Below are positions 52,631 to 62,059 of a stretch of DNA of 64,000 nt, in pieces (position 1 is the stretch's first letter; every line of letters begins with the position of its first letter). The position numbers and the translations under genes were made by a program. The DNA comes from CATQHD01 sp965202675 (lineage in GTDB: Bacteria; Actinomycetota; Acidimicrobiia; Spongiisociales; Spongiisociaceae). The stretch spans positions 372,001-436,000 of the forward strand of contig OZ241842.1 of assembly GCA_965202675.1 (NCBI GenBank), in the 5' to 3' direction. The notes under the pieces were generated by a model. The model saw only the letters and a program-made list of their open reading frames with translations, searched no databases and was not told the DNA's origin.

Positions 52631-53527
52631 GTGGCGGCGGACGAACCCGGCGCAGCGAAACGGCGGCCCTCGCCCCGCCCCGTCCTCGACCGGGCGGCCG
52701 CCGTCCCCTGCCGCGAGGCGGCCATGCACCTGTGGGGCGACGAGGAGGCCGGCTATGTGGGCGACCGCATCTACGTCTCGTCGGAGCTCATCCACCTGAT
52801 CGAGTTCACGTTGCCGCCCCGCGCCCGCTTCACCCACTCCGACTTCAACCGGACCGTGTTCGCCGCCGACGAGGTGCTGCACGTGGTGGAGGGCGAGATG
52901 CTGCTGGTGAACCCCGAGACGGGGGAGGCGGCGCGGGCCCGGCCCGGGGAGTCGGTGTTCTTCCGGCGCGACACCTGGCACCACGCCGTCAACCGCAGCC
53001 CCGACCGGCCGCTGCGGGTGATGGAGCTGTTCGCCCCTCCCCCGGCGGCGGGGGCGTCTTCGGACTACGCCCGCACCCGGCCCTATCTGTCGGAATGGAA
53101 GTACGGCGACGACCGCCTGCTGGGGCGGTGGCCGGAGGCCCGCTCCGAATACGACCGGGAACGCTCCTTCCGGGTGATAGGCGAAACGGACCTGTCATGG
53201 AGGTTCGACGGCCCGTCCGACGACCTGGCGGTGGGCCTGATCGCGAGCACCGAACACCTGACCGCCGGGCGGGCCCGGCTGCTCCCGGGGCAGCGCAGCG
53301 GGGTGCGCAGCCACGGCGGGGACGCGGCCCTGGTCGTCCTGGAGGGCGTCCTGGCGGTGTTCCTGCCCGACGCCGAACAGCCGCCCTCCTGGTTCGAGCT
53401 GGAGGCGGGGGACGGTTTCTACACACCGGTCGGAACCCGCTACCAGTGCTTCTCCCCCGGCTCGGAGACCGCCGAGTTCCTGTTCGGCGCCGCGCCCCGC
53501 TACCTTCCCGGCCCGGACCGGGATTGA
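52631..53527 (+). CDS. Two-cupin protein
   Basis: A 298-residue protein with two cupin folds. The first includes FNRTVFAADEVLHVVEGEML and RDTWHHAVN, the second SHGGDAALVVLEGVLAVFLP and GDGFYTPVGTRYQCFSPGS. Cupins in sugar operons often act as isomerases or binding proteins; the reaction here is unknown. GTG 52631 lies 4 bp after the previous stop. It overlaps the next gene (TTGA). Confidence 0.85.
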   Translation: MAADEPGAAKRRPSPRPVLDRAAAVPCREAAMHLWGDEEAGYVGDRIYVSSELIHLIEFTLPPRARFTHSDFNRTVFAADEVLHVVEGEMLLVNPETGEAARARPGESVFFRRDTWHHAVNRSPDRPLRVMELFAPPPAAGASSDYARTRPYLSEWKYGDDRLLGRWPEARSEYDRERSFRVIGETDLSWRFDGPSDDLAVGLIASTEHLTAGRARLLPGQRSGVRSHGGDAALVVLEGVLAVFLPDAEQPPSWFELEAGDGFYTPVGTRYQCFSPGSETAEFLFGAAPRYLPGPDRD

Positions 53528-54444
53528 GCCGGGACCCCGGCGCCGGGGAGGTCGCGCTGGCGGTCGACGTCGGCGGCACCAAGATCGCGGCGGGCCTGGT
53601 CGACCGGCGGGGCGGGGTGCATTCGCTGCGGACGGCGCCTACCGGAGCGCCCGGCCCGGATTCCCTCCAGCGGGCCGCCGGGTTGGGGGCCGCCGCGGCC
53701 GAGACGGCCGCCGGGCTGGGGTTGCGCATCGTCGGGGCGGGGATCGGCCTGCCCGAGCTGGTAGAGGACGGAAAAATCACCTCGGCGGCGGTCGCGGCCT
53801 GGGACGACGCCGGCGTCCGGGGGGCATTCGACCGGTACGGGCCGGTGCGGGTGGAAGCCGATATCCGCGCCGCCGCCCTCGCCGAGGCCCGCCTGGGGGC
53901 GGCCTCCGGCCATCCGGTCTGCCTCTACATCAACCTGGGAACCGGCATCAGCCACTGCCTGCTGATCGAGGGGGTTCCGTTCGAGGGGGCGCACGGACGG
54001 GCCCTGATGTGCGGTTCGACCCTGCTGACGGCGCTCGACGAGGAGGCCGGCCGGCTGGTGGACTGCCGCCTCGAGGATGTGGCCTCCGGGCGGGGCGTGT
54101 CGGCGCGCTACCTGAAGTTCACGGGAGAGGAGATCCCCGCCCGCGAGGTGTTCGGGCGGGCGGCGGACGGCGACCCCGTCGCCCGGATGGTGGCCGGCCA
54201 GACGGTCGACCTCCTGGGCCGCATGACCTCGATGCTGATCGACGTCCTCGACCCCGGCTGCGTGATCATCGGCGGCGGCTTGACCCGCGCCCCCGGCCTG
54301 TTGGACCGGGTGGCCGAGAAAGCCCTCGCCTCGGTCTGGTCCGACCGGGCCCGGCAGACCCCGGTCACCGCCGGGCGCGCCGGGCGGAACGCAGGCGTGA
54401 TAGGCGCCGGCCTCGCCCTCCTCGACCGGACGGCCGCTTCCTGA
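53524..54444 (+). CDS. ROK-family sugar kinase (or regulator-like) protein
   Basis: A 306-residue ROK protein: ATP-site ALAVDVGGTKIAAGLVDRRG, LYINLGTGISHCLLIEGVPF and CVIIGGGLTRAPGLLDRV. It has no N-terminal HTH, so it is a kinase rather than a NagC-type repressor. The zinc motif CxCGxxGCxE of typical ROK kinases is not intact here. The TTG start at 53524 overlaps the cupin stop; no better start is available in frame. It ends the sugar operon. Confidence 0.82.
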   Translation: MSRDPGAGEVALAVDVGGTKIAAGLVDRRGGVHSLRTAPTGAPGPDSLQRAAGLGAAAAETAAGLGLRIVGAGIGLPELVEDGKITSAAVAAWDDAGVRGAFDRYGPVRVEADIRAAALAEARLGAASGHPVCLYINLGTGISHCLLIEGVPFEGAHGRALMCGSTLLTALDEEAGRLVDCRLEDVASGRGVSARYLKFTGEEIPAREVFGRAADGDPVARMVAGQTVDLLGRMTSMLIDVLDPGCVIIGGGLTRAPGLLDRVAEKALASVWSDRARQTPVTAGRAGRNAGVIGAGLALLDRTAAS

Positions 54445-54468
54445 GCCCGCCGATCCGGGGCGGCGGTG

Positions 54469-55413
54469 TCAACCCGGCCGGCGGCGTTCCTCCAGCAGCT
54501 CCCTGACCTGCGCTCCTGCTTCCATGTCACCCGCCCTGACCACGAAGGAGCCGACGCCGCATTCCGCCAGGCGTTCGATGCCGTCGGCCGCCTCCTCCGG
54601 CGTTCCCACCTGGAAGAAGGGCGACCGCCGCACCTGTTCGGGGGCGACCCCGTGCCCGGCGGCCGCCTCATCCACCGCCTCTCCGGATCGTTCCCCCACC
54701 GCCACCCGGAAGAACAGTATGTCGATCAACGCCTTCCGCCCGGACTGCTCCAGGACGGCGCTCACCTTGCCGGCCACCTCCTCGAAGCTCGTTCCGGCGG
54801 CTGCGGCGGGTATGTTCTCTCTCCGCCCGCTCCGCAGCGAGGCGGTGATCGAAACCACATCGGCCACCTCGGCGGCCGTCTGCAGCAGCTTGGGGCCGCC
54901 TCCCCCCACGATGATGGGCGGATGGGGTTTCTGGACGGGGCGCACCATCGGGGTGAGGCGGGTGCGGTACCACCTTCCCTCGTGGTCCACCTCGTCCTGG
55001 GTCCAGCACGCCCGGATCAGGTCCACCGCCTCCCGCAGCCGGGAGATGCGGTCGGAGGGCCGGTCCATCTCCCGGCCCAGGGCGCGGTAATCGGGCGGCC
55101 ACCATCCGGCCCCGATCCCCAGCTCGGCCCTCCCGCCGGAGAGCTCGTCGAGGGCGGCGAAGTCCCGCGCCGTCATGGCCGGATGGCGGAGGTCGTTGGC
55201 CAGCATGTAGGCGCCGATCCGCAGCGAGGTGGCGGACGCCGCCGCGGCCAGGGCCGGGACCGGCGAGATCACCTCGTTGAAATGGTCGGGTACGTAGAAG
55301 GCGTCGTATCCGAGCTCCTCGGCCCGCTCCGCCGTTTCGATCACCGAACCGTAGGTCAACGGGGGCGAGAACAGCACCCCGAACCGGAGCTGCGGAACCG
55401 CCCGCCCGGCCAT
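54469..55413 (-). CDS. LLM-class flavin-dependent (probably F420-type) oxidoreductase
   Basis: The 314-residue protein has the luciferase-like barrel start LRFGVLFSPPLTYGSVIETA, the RAELGIGAGWWPPDYRALGR block typical of F420-dependent LLM enzymes of Actinobacteria, and KPHPPIIVGGGGPKLL. Substrate unknown. The ATG overlaps the uvrB stop by one base (TGATG), so it is coupled to uvrB. It converges with the ROK gene. Confidence 0.88.
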   Translation of the reverse strand: MAGRAVPQLRFGVLFSPPLTYGSVIETAERAEELGYDAFYVPDHFNEVISPVPALAAAASATSLRIGAYMLANDLRHPAMTARDFAALDELSGGRAELGIGAGWWPPDYRALGREMDRPSDRISRLREAVDLIRACWTQDEVDHEGRWYRTRLTPMVRPVQKPHPPIIVGGGGPKLLQTAAEVADVVSITASLRSGRRENIPAAAAGTSFEEVAGKVSAVLEQSGRKALIDILFFRVAVGERSGEAVDEAAAGHGVAPEQVRRSPFFQVGTPEEAADGIERLAECGVGSFVVRAGDMEAGAQVRELLEERRRPG

Positions 55414-57431
55414 CAGGCGGTTGCCTCGCTCAGCTCCCGCATCTCCCTCCTCAGCTCGGCCACCTCGTCCCGCAGCCGCGCCGCATACTCGAAGCGCAGC
55501 TCCCGGGCGGCCTCCCGCATCTCGTCCTCCAGGCTCTGGACGAGGCGGCCCAGGTCCTCGCCGGCCAGCTCGATGGGCGCCCGGATCTCCATGTCCTCGC
55601 GCCGCCGCCCCCGCCGGTTTTTGGCGGCCGGTCCCGAGGAAACCAGCTCGAGTATGTCCGACACCTTCTTGCGGATGGTCTGGGGGTCGATCCCGTGCTC
55701 CTCGTTGTACCGGATCTGCAGGTTGCGGCGGCGGTTGGTCTCGCCGATGGCCGCCCGCATCGAGGCGGTAACCTCGTCGGCGTACATGATCACCCGCCCC
55801 GACACGTTGCGGGCCGCCCTCCCGATTATCTGGATGAGGCTGGTCTCGGAGCGGAGGAATCCTTCCTTGTCGGCGTCGAGGATGGCCACCAGCGACACCT
55901 CCGGCAGGTCGAGGCCCTCGCGCAGCAGGTTGATGCCCACCAGCACGTCGTACTCCCCCAGGCGCAGGTCGCGCAGCAGCTGGATGCGCTCCAGGGTGTC
56001 GATCTCCGAATGCAGGTAGCGGGCCCTGACGCCCAGCTCCAGCAGGTAGTCGGTCAGGTCCTCGGACATCTTCTTGGTGAGGGTGGTTACCAGCACCCGC
56101 TCGTCGGCGGCCGCCTGGGCGCGGATCTCCTCGAGCAGGTCGTCGATCTGGCCTTTGGCGGGGCGCACCACGACCTCCGGATCCACCAGGCCGGTGGGGC
56201 GGACGATCTGCTCGACGATGCTGTCGGACCGGCGGCGCTCGAACGGGCCGGGGGTGGCCGACATGAAGATCACCTGGCCGGTTTTCTCCAGCCACTCGTC
56301 GAAGCGGAGGGGGCGGTTGTCCATCGCCGAGGGGAGCCGGAAGCCGTGCTCGACCAGCACGTCCTTGCGGCTCCGGTCGCCCTCGTACTGCCCGTGCAGC
56401 TGCGGTACGGCCACGTGGCTCTCGTCGATGACGGTGACGAAATCGTCCGGGAAGTAGTCGAGCAGGGTGTAGGGGGGTTCGCCGGGTTCCCGGCCGTCGA
56501 TGTGGCGGCTGTAGTTCTCGATGCCCGAACAGAAGCCCACCTCCCGGATCATCTCCATGTCGTAGGCGGTGCGCATCCTGAGGCGTTGGGCTTCGAGCAG
56601 CTTGCCCTGCTGTTCGAGCTCGGCCAGGCGCTCCGCCAGCTCCGCCTCGATGTTGACCAGGGCCTTCTCCATCCGCTCCTGGGTGGCGGCGTAATGGGTG
56701 GCCGGATACACCCAGAGCTCGCTCATCTCCTCGAGGAACTCCCCCGTCAAGGGGTTCATACGCACTATCCGGTCCACTTCCTCCCCGAAGTACTCCACCC
56801 TGGCCACGGTCTCCTCGTAGGCGGGAAAGACCTCCAGGGTGTCGCCCCGCACCCGGAACCGCCCCCGGATCAGGTTGACCTCGTTGCGCTCGTACTGGAT
56901 GGCGACCAGCCGCCGGATGGCCTCGTGGAGCGGGTACTCCACCCCCTTGACCAGCCGGAGGACCTGCCCGGCGTACTCATCGGGGCTGCCCAGGCCGTAG
57001 ATGCAGGAGACGCTGGCCACGATCACCACGTCCTCGCGAAAGAGCAGGGACGAGGTGGCGGCGTGGCGCAGCCGGTCGATCTCGTCGTTGATGCTGGAGT
57101 CCTTCTCGATGTAGGTGTCGGTCTGGGGGATGTACGCCTCGGGCTGGTAGTAGTCGTAGTAGGACACGAAGTACTCGACCCGGTTCTCGGGGAAGAACTG
57201 GCGGAACTCCGAGGCCAGCTGGGCGGCCAGGGCCTTGTTGGGGGCGATCACCAGCGCCGGGCGCTGGAGGCCCTCGATGGCCCAGGCGATGGTGGCCGAC
57301 TTGCCCGACCCGGTGATGCCGAGCAGCGTCTGGAAGGGGTCGCCCCGCTCGACCCCCTCCACCAGGGCGGCGATCGCGGCGGGCTGATCCCCCGCCGGAC
57401 TGAAATCGGACTGGACGCGAAAGTCGGCCAT
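55413..57431 (-). CDS. uvrB: Excinuclease ABC subunit B
   Basis: UvrB verifies damage and recruits UvrC. The 672-residue protein has Walker A GITGSGKSATIAW, the beta-hairpin YYDYYQPEAYIPQTDTYIEK, helicase motifs (DYFPDDFVTVIDESHVAVPQ; VGINLLREGLDLPEVSLVAI; QIIGRAARN) and the C-terminal UVR domain that binds UvrC. ATG 57431. It is followed by the LLM oxidoreductase. Confidence 0.97.
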   Translation of the reverse strand: MADFRVQSDFSPAGDQPAAIAALVEGVERGDPFQTLLGITGSGKSATIAWAIEGLQRPALVIAPNKALAAQLASEFRQFFPENRVEYFVSYYDYYQPEAYIPQTDTYIEKDSSINDEIDRLRHAATSSLLFREDVVIVASVSCIYGLGSPDEYAGQVLRLVKGVEYPLHEAIRRLVAIQYERNEVNLIRGRFRVRGDTLEVFPAYEETVARVEYFGEEVDRIVRMNPLTGEFLEEMSELWVYPATHYAATQERMEKALVNIEAELAERLAELEQQGKLLEAQRLRMRTAYDMEMIREVGFCSGIENYSRHIDGREPGEPPYTLLDYFPDDFVTVIDESHVAVPQLHGQYEGDRSRKDVLVEHGFRLPSAMDNRPLRFDEWLEKTGQVIFMSATPGPFERRRSDSIVEQIVRPTGLVDPEVVVRPAKGQIDDLLEEIRAQAAADERVLVTTLTKKMSEDLTDYLLELGVRARYLHSEIDTLERIQLLRDLRLGEYDVLVGINLLREGLDLPEVSLVAILDADKEGFLRSETSLIQIIGRAARNVSGRVIMYADEVTASMRAAIGETNRRRNLQIRYNEEHGIDPQTIRKKVSDILELVSSGPAAKNRRGRRREDMEIRAPIELAGEDLGRLVQSLEDEMREAARELRFEYAARLRDEVAELRREMRELSEATA

Positions 57432-57447
57432 CGAGACGCTTATAAAA

Positions 57448-57882
57448 TCAGATCAAAAACCGCACAACCAGAACCGCTATGATAAGCGCAGCGTAGAACG
57501 GCCAGATAGAGAACGAATCAAGACTGCGGAAGAAGGTTCTCGGCACAGAACCGGCAGGTTTCACGACGTACAGATCGAAAGGCGTCAACTCTCCCCGCGC
57601 CAGCTTCTGGACAAAAGAATTGTATGAACCTCGAAAAGCCCGCTCCAGCGCAAGGTAATACGTATCAAGTATCAGAAACGCAACAGCCGGCACGAGTGAA
57701 ATCAAGACAAAATCAGGACGATCTACTCTTGCGACCAAGATAAGACCCGCCGATACAATAGTTATACACCAGACCTTACATGCGCGGCTGTTCTCTGCCA
57801 TCCTTTGGATCACATCCTGCATAATCTTGAGATGGGTCTGCACCGACGAAGATTCGACGCCGAAAGCGGGAAGCTTTGTCAT
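57448..57882 (-). CDS. Membrane protein paired with the TIR gene (144 aa)
   Basis: After a soluble helix (VQTHLKIMQDVIQRMAENSR) three hydrophobic segments are visible (about 38-53, 57-79 and 122-144). The segment YYLALERAFRGSYNSFVQKL and the FDLYVVKP block belong to a family I associate with TIR-protein neighbours. The ATG overlaps the TIR stop (ATGA). By analogy with Thoeris-type systems with membrane effectors, it may be the killing arm; this is inference. Confidence 0.75.
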   Translation of the reverse strand: MTKLPAFGVESSSVQTHLKIMQDVIQRMAENSRACKVWCITIVSAGLILVARVDRPDFVLISLVPAVAFLILDTYYLALERAFRGSYNSFVQKLARGELTPFDLYVVKPAGSVPRTFFRSLDSFSIWPFYAALIIAVLVVRFLI

Positions 57883-58376
57883 GAACCCCTCCTAATTTCG
57901 ATTGCCTCCTCTATCCAATCAGCAATGTAAGTTTCTATATGACCATAAACATCTTTACTCGTGTGGTATGGAGGATCATATGTTTTGACTATCTCAGATA
58001 ATTTTTTTTGATTTACCTTGATATCTTCAAAGGGATTTTTACCTTTTGTAGATTGATTACCGTTATAGTCTAACAGATTATGTATATAAATCCCTACTAA
58101 TCCTTTCTTCAATTTCCAGGATTGTTCTATTTCATATTCTATCCATTTACGCCCTGCCGTCTTTTGGCCTATTAGAATGACAGTGCAGGTTCTTCCTTGC
58201 AATTGACTATCAATCCAACGTTTGATGTCGGTATCTCCCTTTCTCTTGATGTTTTCCCAGTCATTATCCGAGGCAGGCTGGTTCCCTTCCAACACCCCTA
58301 TTTCGCGAACTTGGCCAGCCCGCCAGGAGTCTTGTTCAAAATGAAAGCTGTAAAACACTCTGCGTTTGGTTGCCAT
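57879..58376 (-). CDS. TIR-like (MTH538/DUF1863, ThsB-type) protein (165 aa)
   Basis: RRVFYSFHFEQDSWRAGQVR, DIKRWIDSQLQGRTCTVILI and GRKWIEYEIEQSWKLKKGLV with GIYIHNL match the TIR-like family that includes ThsB of the Thoeris anti-phage system. Glu82 in YEIE corresponds to the likely catalytic glutamate. ThsB proteins make NAD-derived signals on phage infection. The gene is AT-rich and preceded by a strong ribosome site (GGAGGAG). No ThsA-like SIR2/SLOG or macro-domain gene is adjacent; the only partner is the membrane protein. Confidence 0.85.
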   Translation of the reverse strand: MATKRRVFYSFHFEQDSWRAGQVREIGVLEGNQPASDNDWENIKRKGDTDIKRWIDSQLQGRTCTVILIGQKTAGRKWIEYEIEQSWKLKKGLVGIYIHNLLDYNGNQSTKGKNPFEDIKVNQKKLSEIVKTYDPPYHTSKDVYGHIETYIADWIEEAIEIRRGS

Positions 58377-58445
58377 CGCTTGTTACTCCTCCTTTATTAT
58401 GATACCCGACCTGTTGGACATCATTCCATCCATGCATCAAGGCGG

Positions 58446-58466
58446 AGTATAGCGACGGAACCGTCG
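58446..58466 (-). promoter_or_regulatory. -10 box with overlapping palindrome upstream of the TIR pair
   Basis: The minus strand reads CGACGGTTCCGTCG, a perfect 6-bp inverted repeat, followed at once by C and TATACT about 70 bp upstream of the TIR ATG. The placement against the -10 suggests an operator. Confidence 0.4.
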
Positions 58467-58479
58467 AGGGTGCTCGCGG

Positions 58480-58890
58480 GGCAGACCGTCGCGACCATCC
58501 CTGAATTGGTGGAATGCACCGAGTTTTTCGCGTTCTCCCGCCGAAACCGCCCGGCTACGCCGGGCTCCCTCCCCCGCCGCCACCGCCAATTTTCGCGTTC
58601 CGGTGCGGGCCGCGTGCGCCTGGGGCCGCACCCGACCTTGGTTTCGATCATCCGGCTAGGTTGACCGCCTCGCCCTTGGAGGCGCCGGCCCGATGGCGGA
58701 CTTGCCGGGTCGGGCGTCCGTCCACTTGCCGGGCGGCTCCGGGCTTGCGGTCTGTCTGAACGCTGCGGATCCGGATCCGCCGATCCGCCGCGTTGTCTGT
58801 TCCTACATGCATATCACAACCCTGCGGCGGATTCAATACCCTTGCGGCGCGCACCGCCGGATTTTTTTCGCGAACTCCGGTCCGGCCATC
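58480..58890 (-). repeat. Element G: divergent copy of the multicopy promoter-bearing structured element
   Basis: On the minus strand: an A7 run, a promoter block, about 200 bp of GC-rich leader not obviously shared with other copies, then GGCGGTGGCGGCGGGGGAGG and the stem-loop CCCGGC-GTA-GCCGGG (58550-58564). The TTTTTCGCGTTCT motif flanks the core on both sides, but after the stem-loop it is inverted compared with A-F. This is the most diverged member and lies between the divergent TIR and trans-sulfuration genes. Confidence 0.7.
58808..58836 (-). promoter_or_regulatory. Element G promoter block
   Basis: Minus strand TTGAAT, 17 bp, TATGCA, preceded by CAAGGGTA. Confidence 0.6.
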
Positions 58891-58993
58891 CTTTATCGGC
58901 GTTTTTTTCAGGGGTTCCGCCCCGCCGCGGCGGGTTTCTACGGTTTCGGCGCGAGGCCGGTAATCTGTGTCTGTCCCCAGGAGGTCCGGAGGT

Positions 58994-60148
58994 ATGGGCT
59001 TCAGAACCGACCAGATACACGCAGGCGCCGCCCCCGACCCGGCCACCGGCGCCATCCTTACGCCGATCCACCAGGCGACCACCTTCGTCCAGCCGTCCGT
59101 GGACGACTACATGGCCACTGGCTATTCCTACTCCCGGTCGGCCAACCCCACCGTATCGGCCCTGGAAGAGCGGCTCGCGGTGCTCGAGGGCGGCGGCGCC
59201 GCCTGGGCGTTCGCCACCGGCATGGCCGCCACCAACGGGGTGTTCACGGCTTTGCTCAACGCCGGGGACCACGCCCTGATCAGCGACGTCGCCTACGGCG
59301 GCACCCACCGCCTCGCCACCAAGGTGTTCGCCCGATTCGGGGTCGATTTCACCTTCGCGGACACCTCCGACCCGGAAGCGGTGGCCGCCGCGGTCAACGG
59401 GCGCACCCGCCTCATCTTCACGGAGACGCCGGCCAACCCCACCCTCAAGTACACCGACATCGCCGCGGTGTCGGAAATAGCCGCCTCCCGCGGCATTCCC
59501 CACGCGGTCGACAACACCTTCCTCACCCCCTACTTCCAGCGGCCGCTGGAGCTGGGCGCCGACCTGGCGGTCCACTCCACCACCAAGTACTTCGACGGCC
59601 ACAACGCCACGGTGGGCGGCGCGGTGGTGTGCCGCAGCGAGGAGCATTCGGAGGCGGTCGGCTTCGTCCGCAACGCCGCGGGGACGATCATGTCGCCGTT
59701 TGTCGCCTGGCTGACCCTGCAGGGCGCCAAGACCCTGAGCGAGCGCATGGAACGGCAGTCCGCCAACGCAATGGCCGTGGCCGAGTTTCTGGAGGGCCAC
59801 CCCGGGGTGGCGTCGGTGTCCTACCCCGGCCTGGCTTCCTTCCCCCAGCACGGGCTGGCCGCCCGCCAGGCCTCCGGCTTCGGGGCCATGGCCTGGTTCG
59901 AGGTCGAGGGGGGGGCGGAGGCCGGCAAGCGGCTCATGAGGTCGCTGCGGGTGTGGACCCTGGCCGAGAACCTGGGTTCGGTGGAATCGTTGATAACGCA
60001 TCCGGCGACCATGACCCACGCCGACGTGGAGGAAGCGGAGCGCCTGCGGGTGGGGATCACCGACGGCCTGGTGCGCATCTCGGTGGGGCTGGAAGACGTC
60101 GAGGACCTGATCGAGGACCTCGACCGCGGATTGAGCCTGCCGGGCTAG
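58994..60148 (+). CDS. Trans-sulfuration PLP enzyme (cystathionine gamma-lyase/synthase family)
   Basis: The 384-residue enzyme belongs to the Cys/Met-metabolism PLP family. ATGMAATNGVFTALLNAGDH, ETPANPTLKYTDI, VDNTFLTPYFQRPLELGAD and VHSTTKYFDGHN, where the lysine holds PLP, are all present; SLGSVESLITHPATMTHA-type sequence (here NLGSVESLITHPATMTH) ends the active site. Sequence alone does not separate synthase from lyase. ATG 58994 follows AGGAGGT-like sequence. An acyl-CoA dehydrogenase gene follows after 8 bp. Confidence 0.92.
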   Translation: MGFRTDQIHAGAAPDPATGAILTPIHQATTFVQPSVDDYMATGYSYSRSANPTVSALEERLAVLEGGGAAWAFATGMAATNGVFTALLNAGDHALISDVAYGGTHRLATKVFARFGVDFTFADTSDPEAVAAAVNGRTRLIFTETPANPTLKYTDIAAVSEIAASRGIPHAVDNTFLTPYFQRPLELGADLAVHSTTKYFDGHNATVGGAVVCRSEEHSEAVGFVRNAAGTIMSPFVAWLTLQGAKTLSERMERQSANAMAVAEFLEGHPGVASVSYPGLASFPQHGLAARQASGFGAMAWFEVEGGAEAGKRLMRSLRVWTLAENLGSVESLITHPATMTHADVEEAERLRVGITDGLVRISVGLEDVEDLIEDLDRGLSLPG

Positions 60149-60156
60149 GCGCGGGC

Positions 60157-61932
60157 ATGGCCGGTATGCATGGCTACACCGCCCCCCTCGGCGACATCCG
60201 CTTCGCGCTGGAGCACATCGCCGGGTTGGACAGGTTGGCGTCGCTCGACCGCTACCGCCGCGCCGAGCGGGACCTGGTGTGGGCGGCGCTGGATGAGGGC
60301 GCCCGGTTCGTCCAGGACCTGGTGGCGCCCCTCAACCGGCCGGGCGATCTGGAAGGCGCCGCGCTGGTGGACGGGGCGGTGCGCACCCCGGCGGGGTTCC
60401 GGGAGGCCTACGAAGCCTCGGTGAAGGCCGGCTGGGGAGGGATCGACGCCCCGTCCCGGTGGGGGGGCCACCAGATGCCCAGGGCGGTCGGCATCGCGGT
60501 GGAGGAGATGTTCACCTCGGCCTGCTTCTCCTTCAGCATCTGCTCGCTGCTTACGTCCGGGGCGGTCTCGGCGATCCTGGCCCACGGCGACGAGGAGCAG
60601 AAATCCCTCTACCTGCCCAGGCTGATCAGCGGCGAGTGGACCGCCGCCATGAACCTCACCGAGCCGCAGGCCGGCTCCGACGTGGGCGCCCTGAAGATGC
60701 CCGCCCATCCGGCCGGGGACGGAACCTACCTCCTCCGGGGGGCCAAGATATTCATCACCTACGGCGACCACGACCTGGCCGAGAACGTCATCCATCTGGT
60801 GCTCGCCCGGATACCGGGGTCGCCGCCCGGCACCGGGGGCATCTCCATGTTCATCGTTCCCAAATACCTGCCGGACGAGAACGGCGGCGGGGCGGGGCGG
60901 CCCAACGACCTGAAGGCGGTGTCGCTCGAGCACAAGCTGGGCATCCACGCCTCCCCTACCTGTGTGATGGCCTACGGGGAGGACACCGGGGGCGCGGTGG
61001 GGTATCTGCTGGGAGGGGTAGATCAGGGAATGCGCAACATGTTCACGATGATGAACACCGCCCGCATCTCGGTGGGACTCCAGGGCATGGCGGTGGCCGA
61101 GCGGGCCTACCAGCAGGCGGCGGCCTTCGCGCGGGAGCGGCGCCAGGGACGGGCGGCGGGGGCGGATCGGGATTCGCTCATCGTCGAGCACCCCGACGTG
61201 AGGAGGATGCTGCTCACCATGAGGTCCAACGTGGAGGCGATGCGGGCGCTCCTGTACCGCGCCGGTATGCACCAGGATCTCGCCGGATACTCCCCGGACG
61301 CGGAGGAACGCCGTTGGCACGCCCGCTGCCTGGCGCTGCTGATCCCCGTGGTCAAGGCCTGGTGCACCGATCTCGGGGTGGAAACGGCGTCGATCGGCGT
61401 CCAGGTGCACGGGGGGATGGGGTACATCGAGGAAACCGGCGCCGCCCAGCATCTCCGGGACGCCCGCATCGCGCCCATCTACGAGGGCACCAACGGCATC
61501 CAGGCGATCGACCTGGTGATGCGGAAGCTGCCCATGGACGGAGGGGGTTTCGCCGCCCGCTACATCGACTCCCTGCGCCCCGCCGTCCGGGGTCTGGAGG
61601 ATCTCGGTTGGACGGAGGCGGCCAAGTCGCTGCCGGCGGCCCTGGACGCCCTGGCGGAGGCCACCCGCTTCCTCTCGGACGGGGCCGGGGGCGCCGAAGG
61701 CGTGAACCGGCGGCTGGCGGGGGCCACCCCCTACTGCACCATGTTCGGGATCACCGTCGGCGGGGCGATGATGGCCGAGGCGGCGGCTGCTGCGGCCGGG
61801 GCCGGAAACGAACACAAGCAGGTGACCGCCCGCTTCTATCTGGAGCAGATCCTGCCGCAGGCGGCGGCGCTGCTGCCGGCGGTTCAGGCCGGGCCGGAGG
61901 ATCTCTTCGCCATCGACGCCGATTCACTCTGA
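60157..61932 (+). CDS. Acyl-CoA dehydrogenase with C-terminal extension
   Basis: A 591-residue FAD enzyme that makes the alpha-beta double bond of acyl-CoA. NLTEPQAGSDVGALKM and KIFITYGDHDLAENVIHLVL are the mid-domain FAD/substrate motifs. GVQVHGGMGYIEETGAAQHL and DARIAPIYEGTNGIQAIDLV carry the catalytic glutamate. The extra C-terminal domain fits the longer (about 600-aa) subfamily. ATG 60157 is used, with ATG 60166 possible. Confidence 0.93.
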   Translation: MAGMHGYTAPLGDIRFALEHIAGLDRLASLDRYRRAERDLVWAALDEGARFVQDLVAPLNRPGDLEGAALVDGAVRTPAGFREAYEASVKAGWGGIDAPSRWGGHQMPRAVGIAVEEMFTSACFSFSICSLLTSGAVSAILAHGDEEQKSLYLPRLISGEWTAAMNLTEPQAGSDVGALKMPAHPAGDGTYLLRGAKIFITYGDHDLAENVIHLVLARIPGSPPGTGGISMFIVPKYLPDENGGGAGRPNDLKAVSLEHKLGIHASPTCVMAYGEDTGGAVGYLLGGVDQGMRNMFTMMNTARISVGLQGMAVAERAYQQAAAFARERRQGRAAGADRDSLIVEHPDVRRMLLTMRSNVEAMRALLYRAGMHQDLAGYSPDAEERRWHARCLALLIPVVKAWCTDLGVETASIGVQVHGGMGYIEETGAAQHLRDARIAPIYEGTNGIQAIDLVMRKLPMDGGGFAARYIDSLRPAVRGLEDLGWTEAAKSLPAALDALAEATRFLSDGAGGAEGVNRRLAGATPYCTMFGITVGGAMMAEAAAAAAGAGNEHKQVTARFYLEQILPQAAALLPAVQAGPEDLFAIDADSL

Positions 61933-62059
61933 CGGGAAACGACCGGGCCGACGGGAACGACCGGGGGCGCAGGCCGGCCGCCCGCCTCGATCCGGGGCTT
62001 CGCTCGAAGAGCGGACCCGGGGTCCGTATCCGGGGCGCGTCAACACTTCTTCGGTTCAC

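Noticed and set aside
60145..61815. Long minus-strand frame opposite the acyl-CoA dehydrogenase
   Set aside because: Antisense shadow without domain character; the plus strand has complete catalytic motifs.
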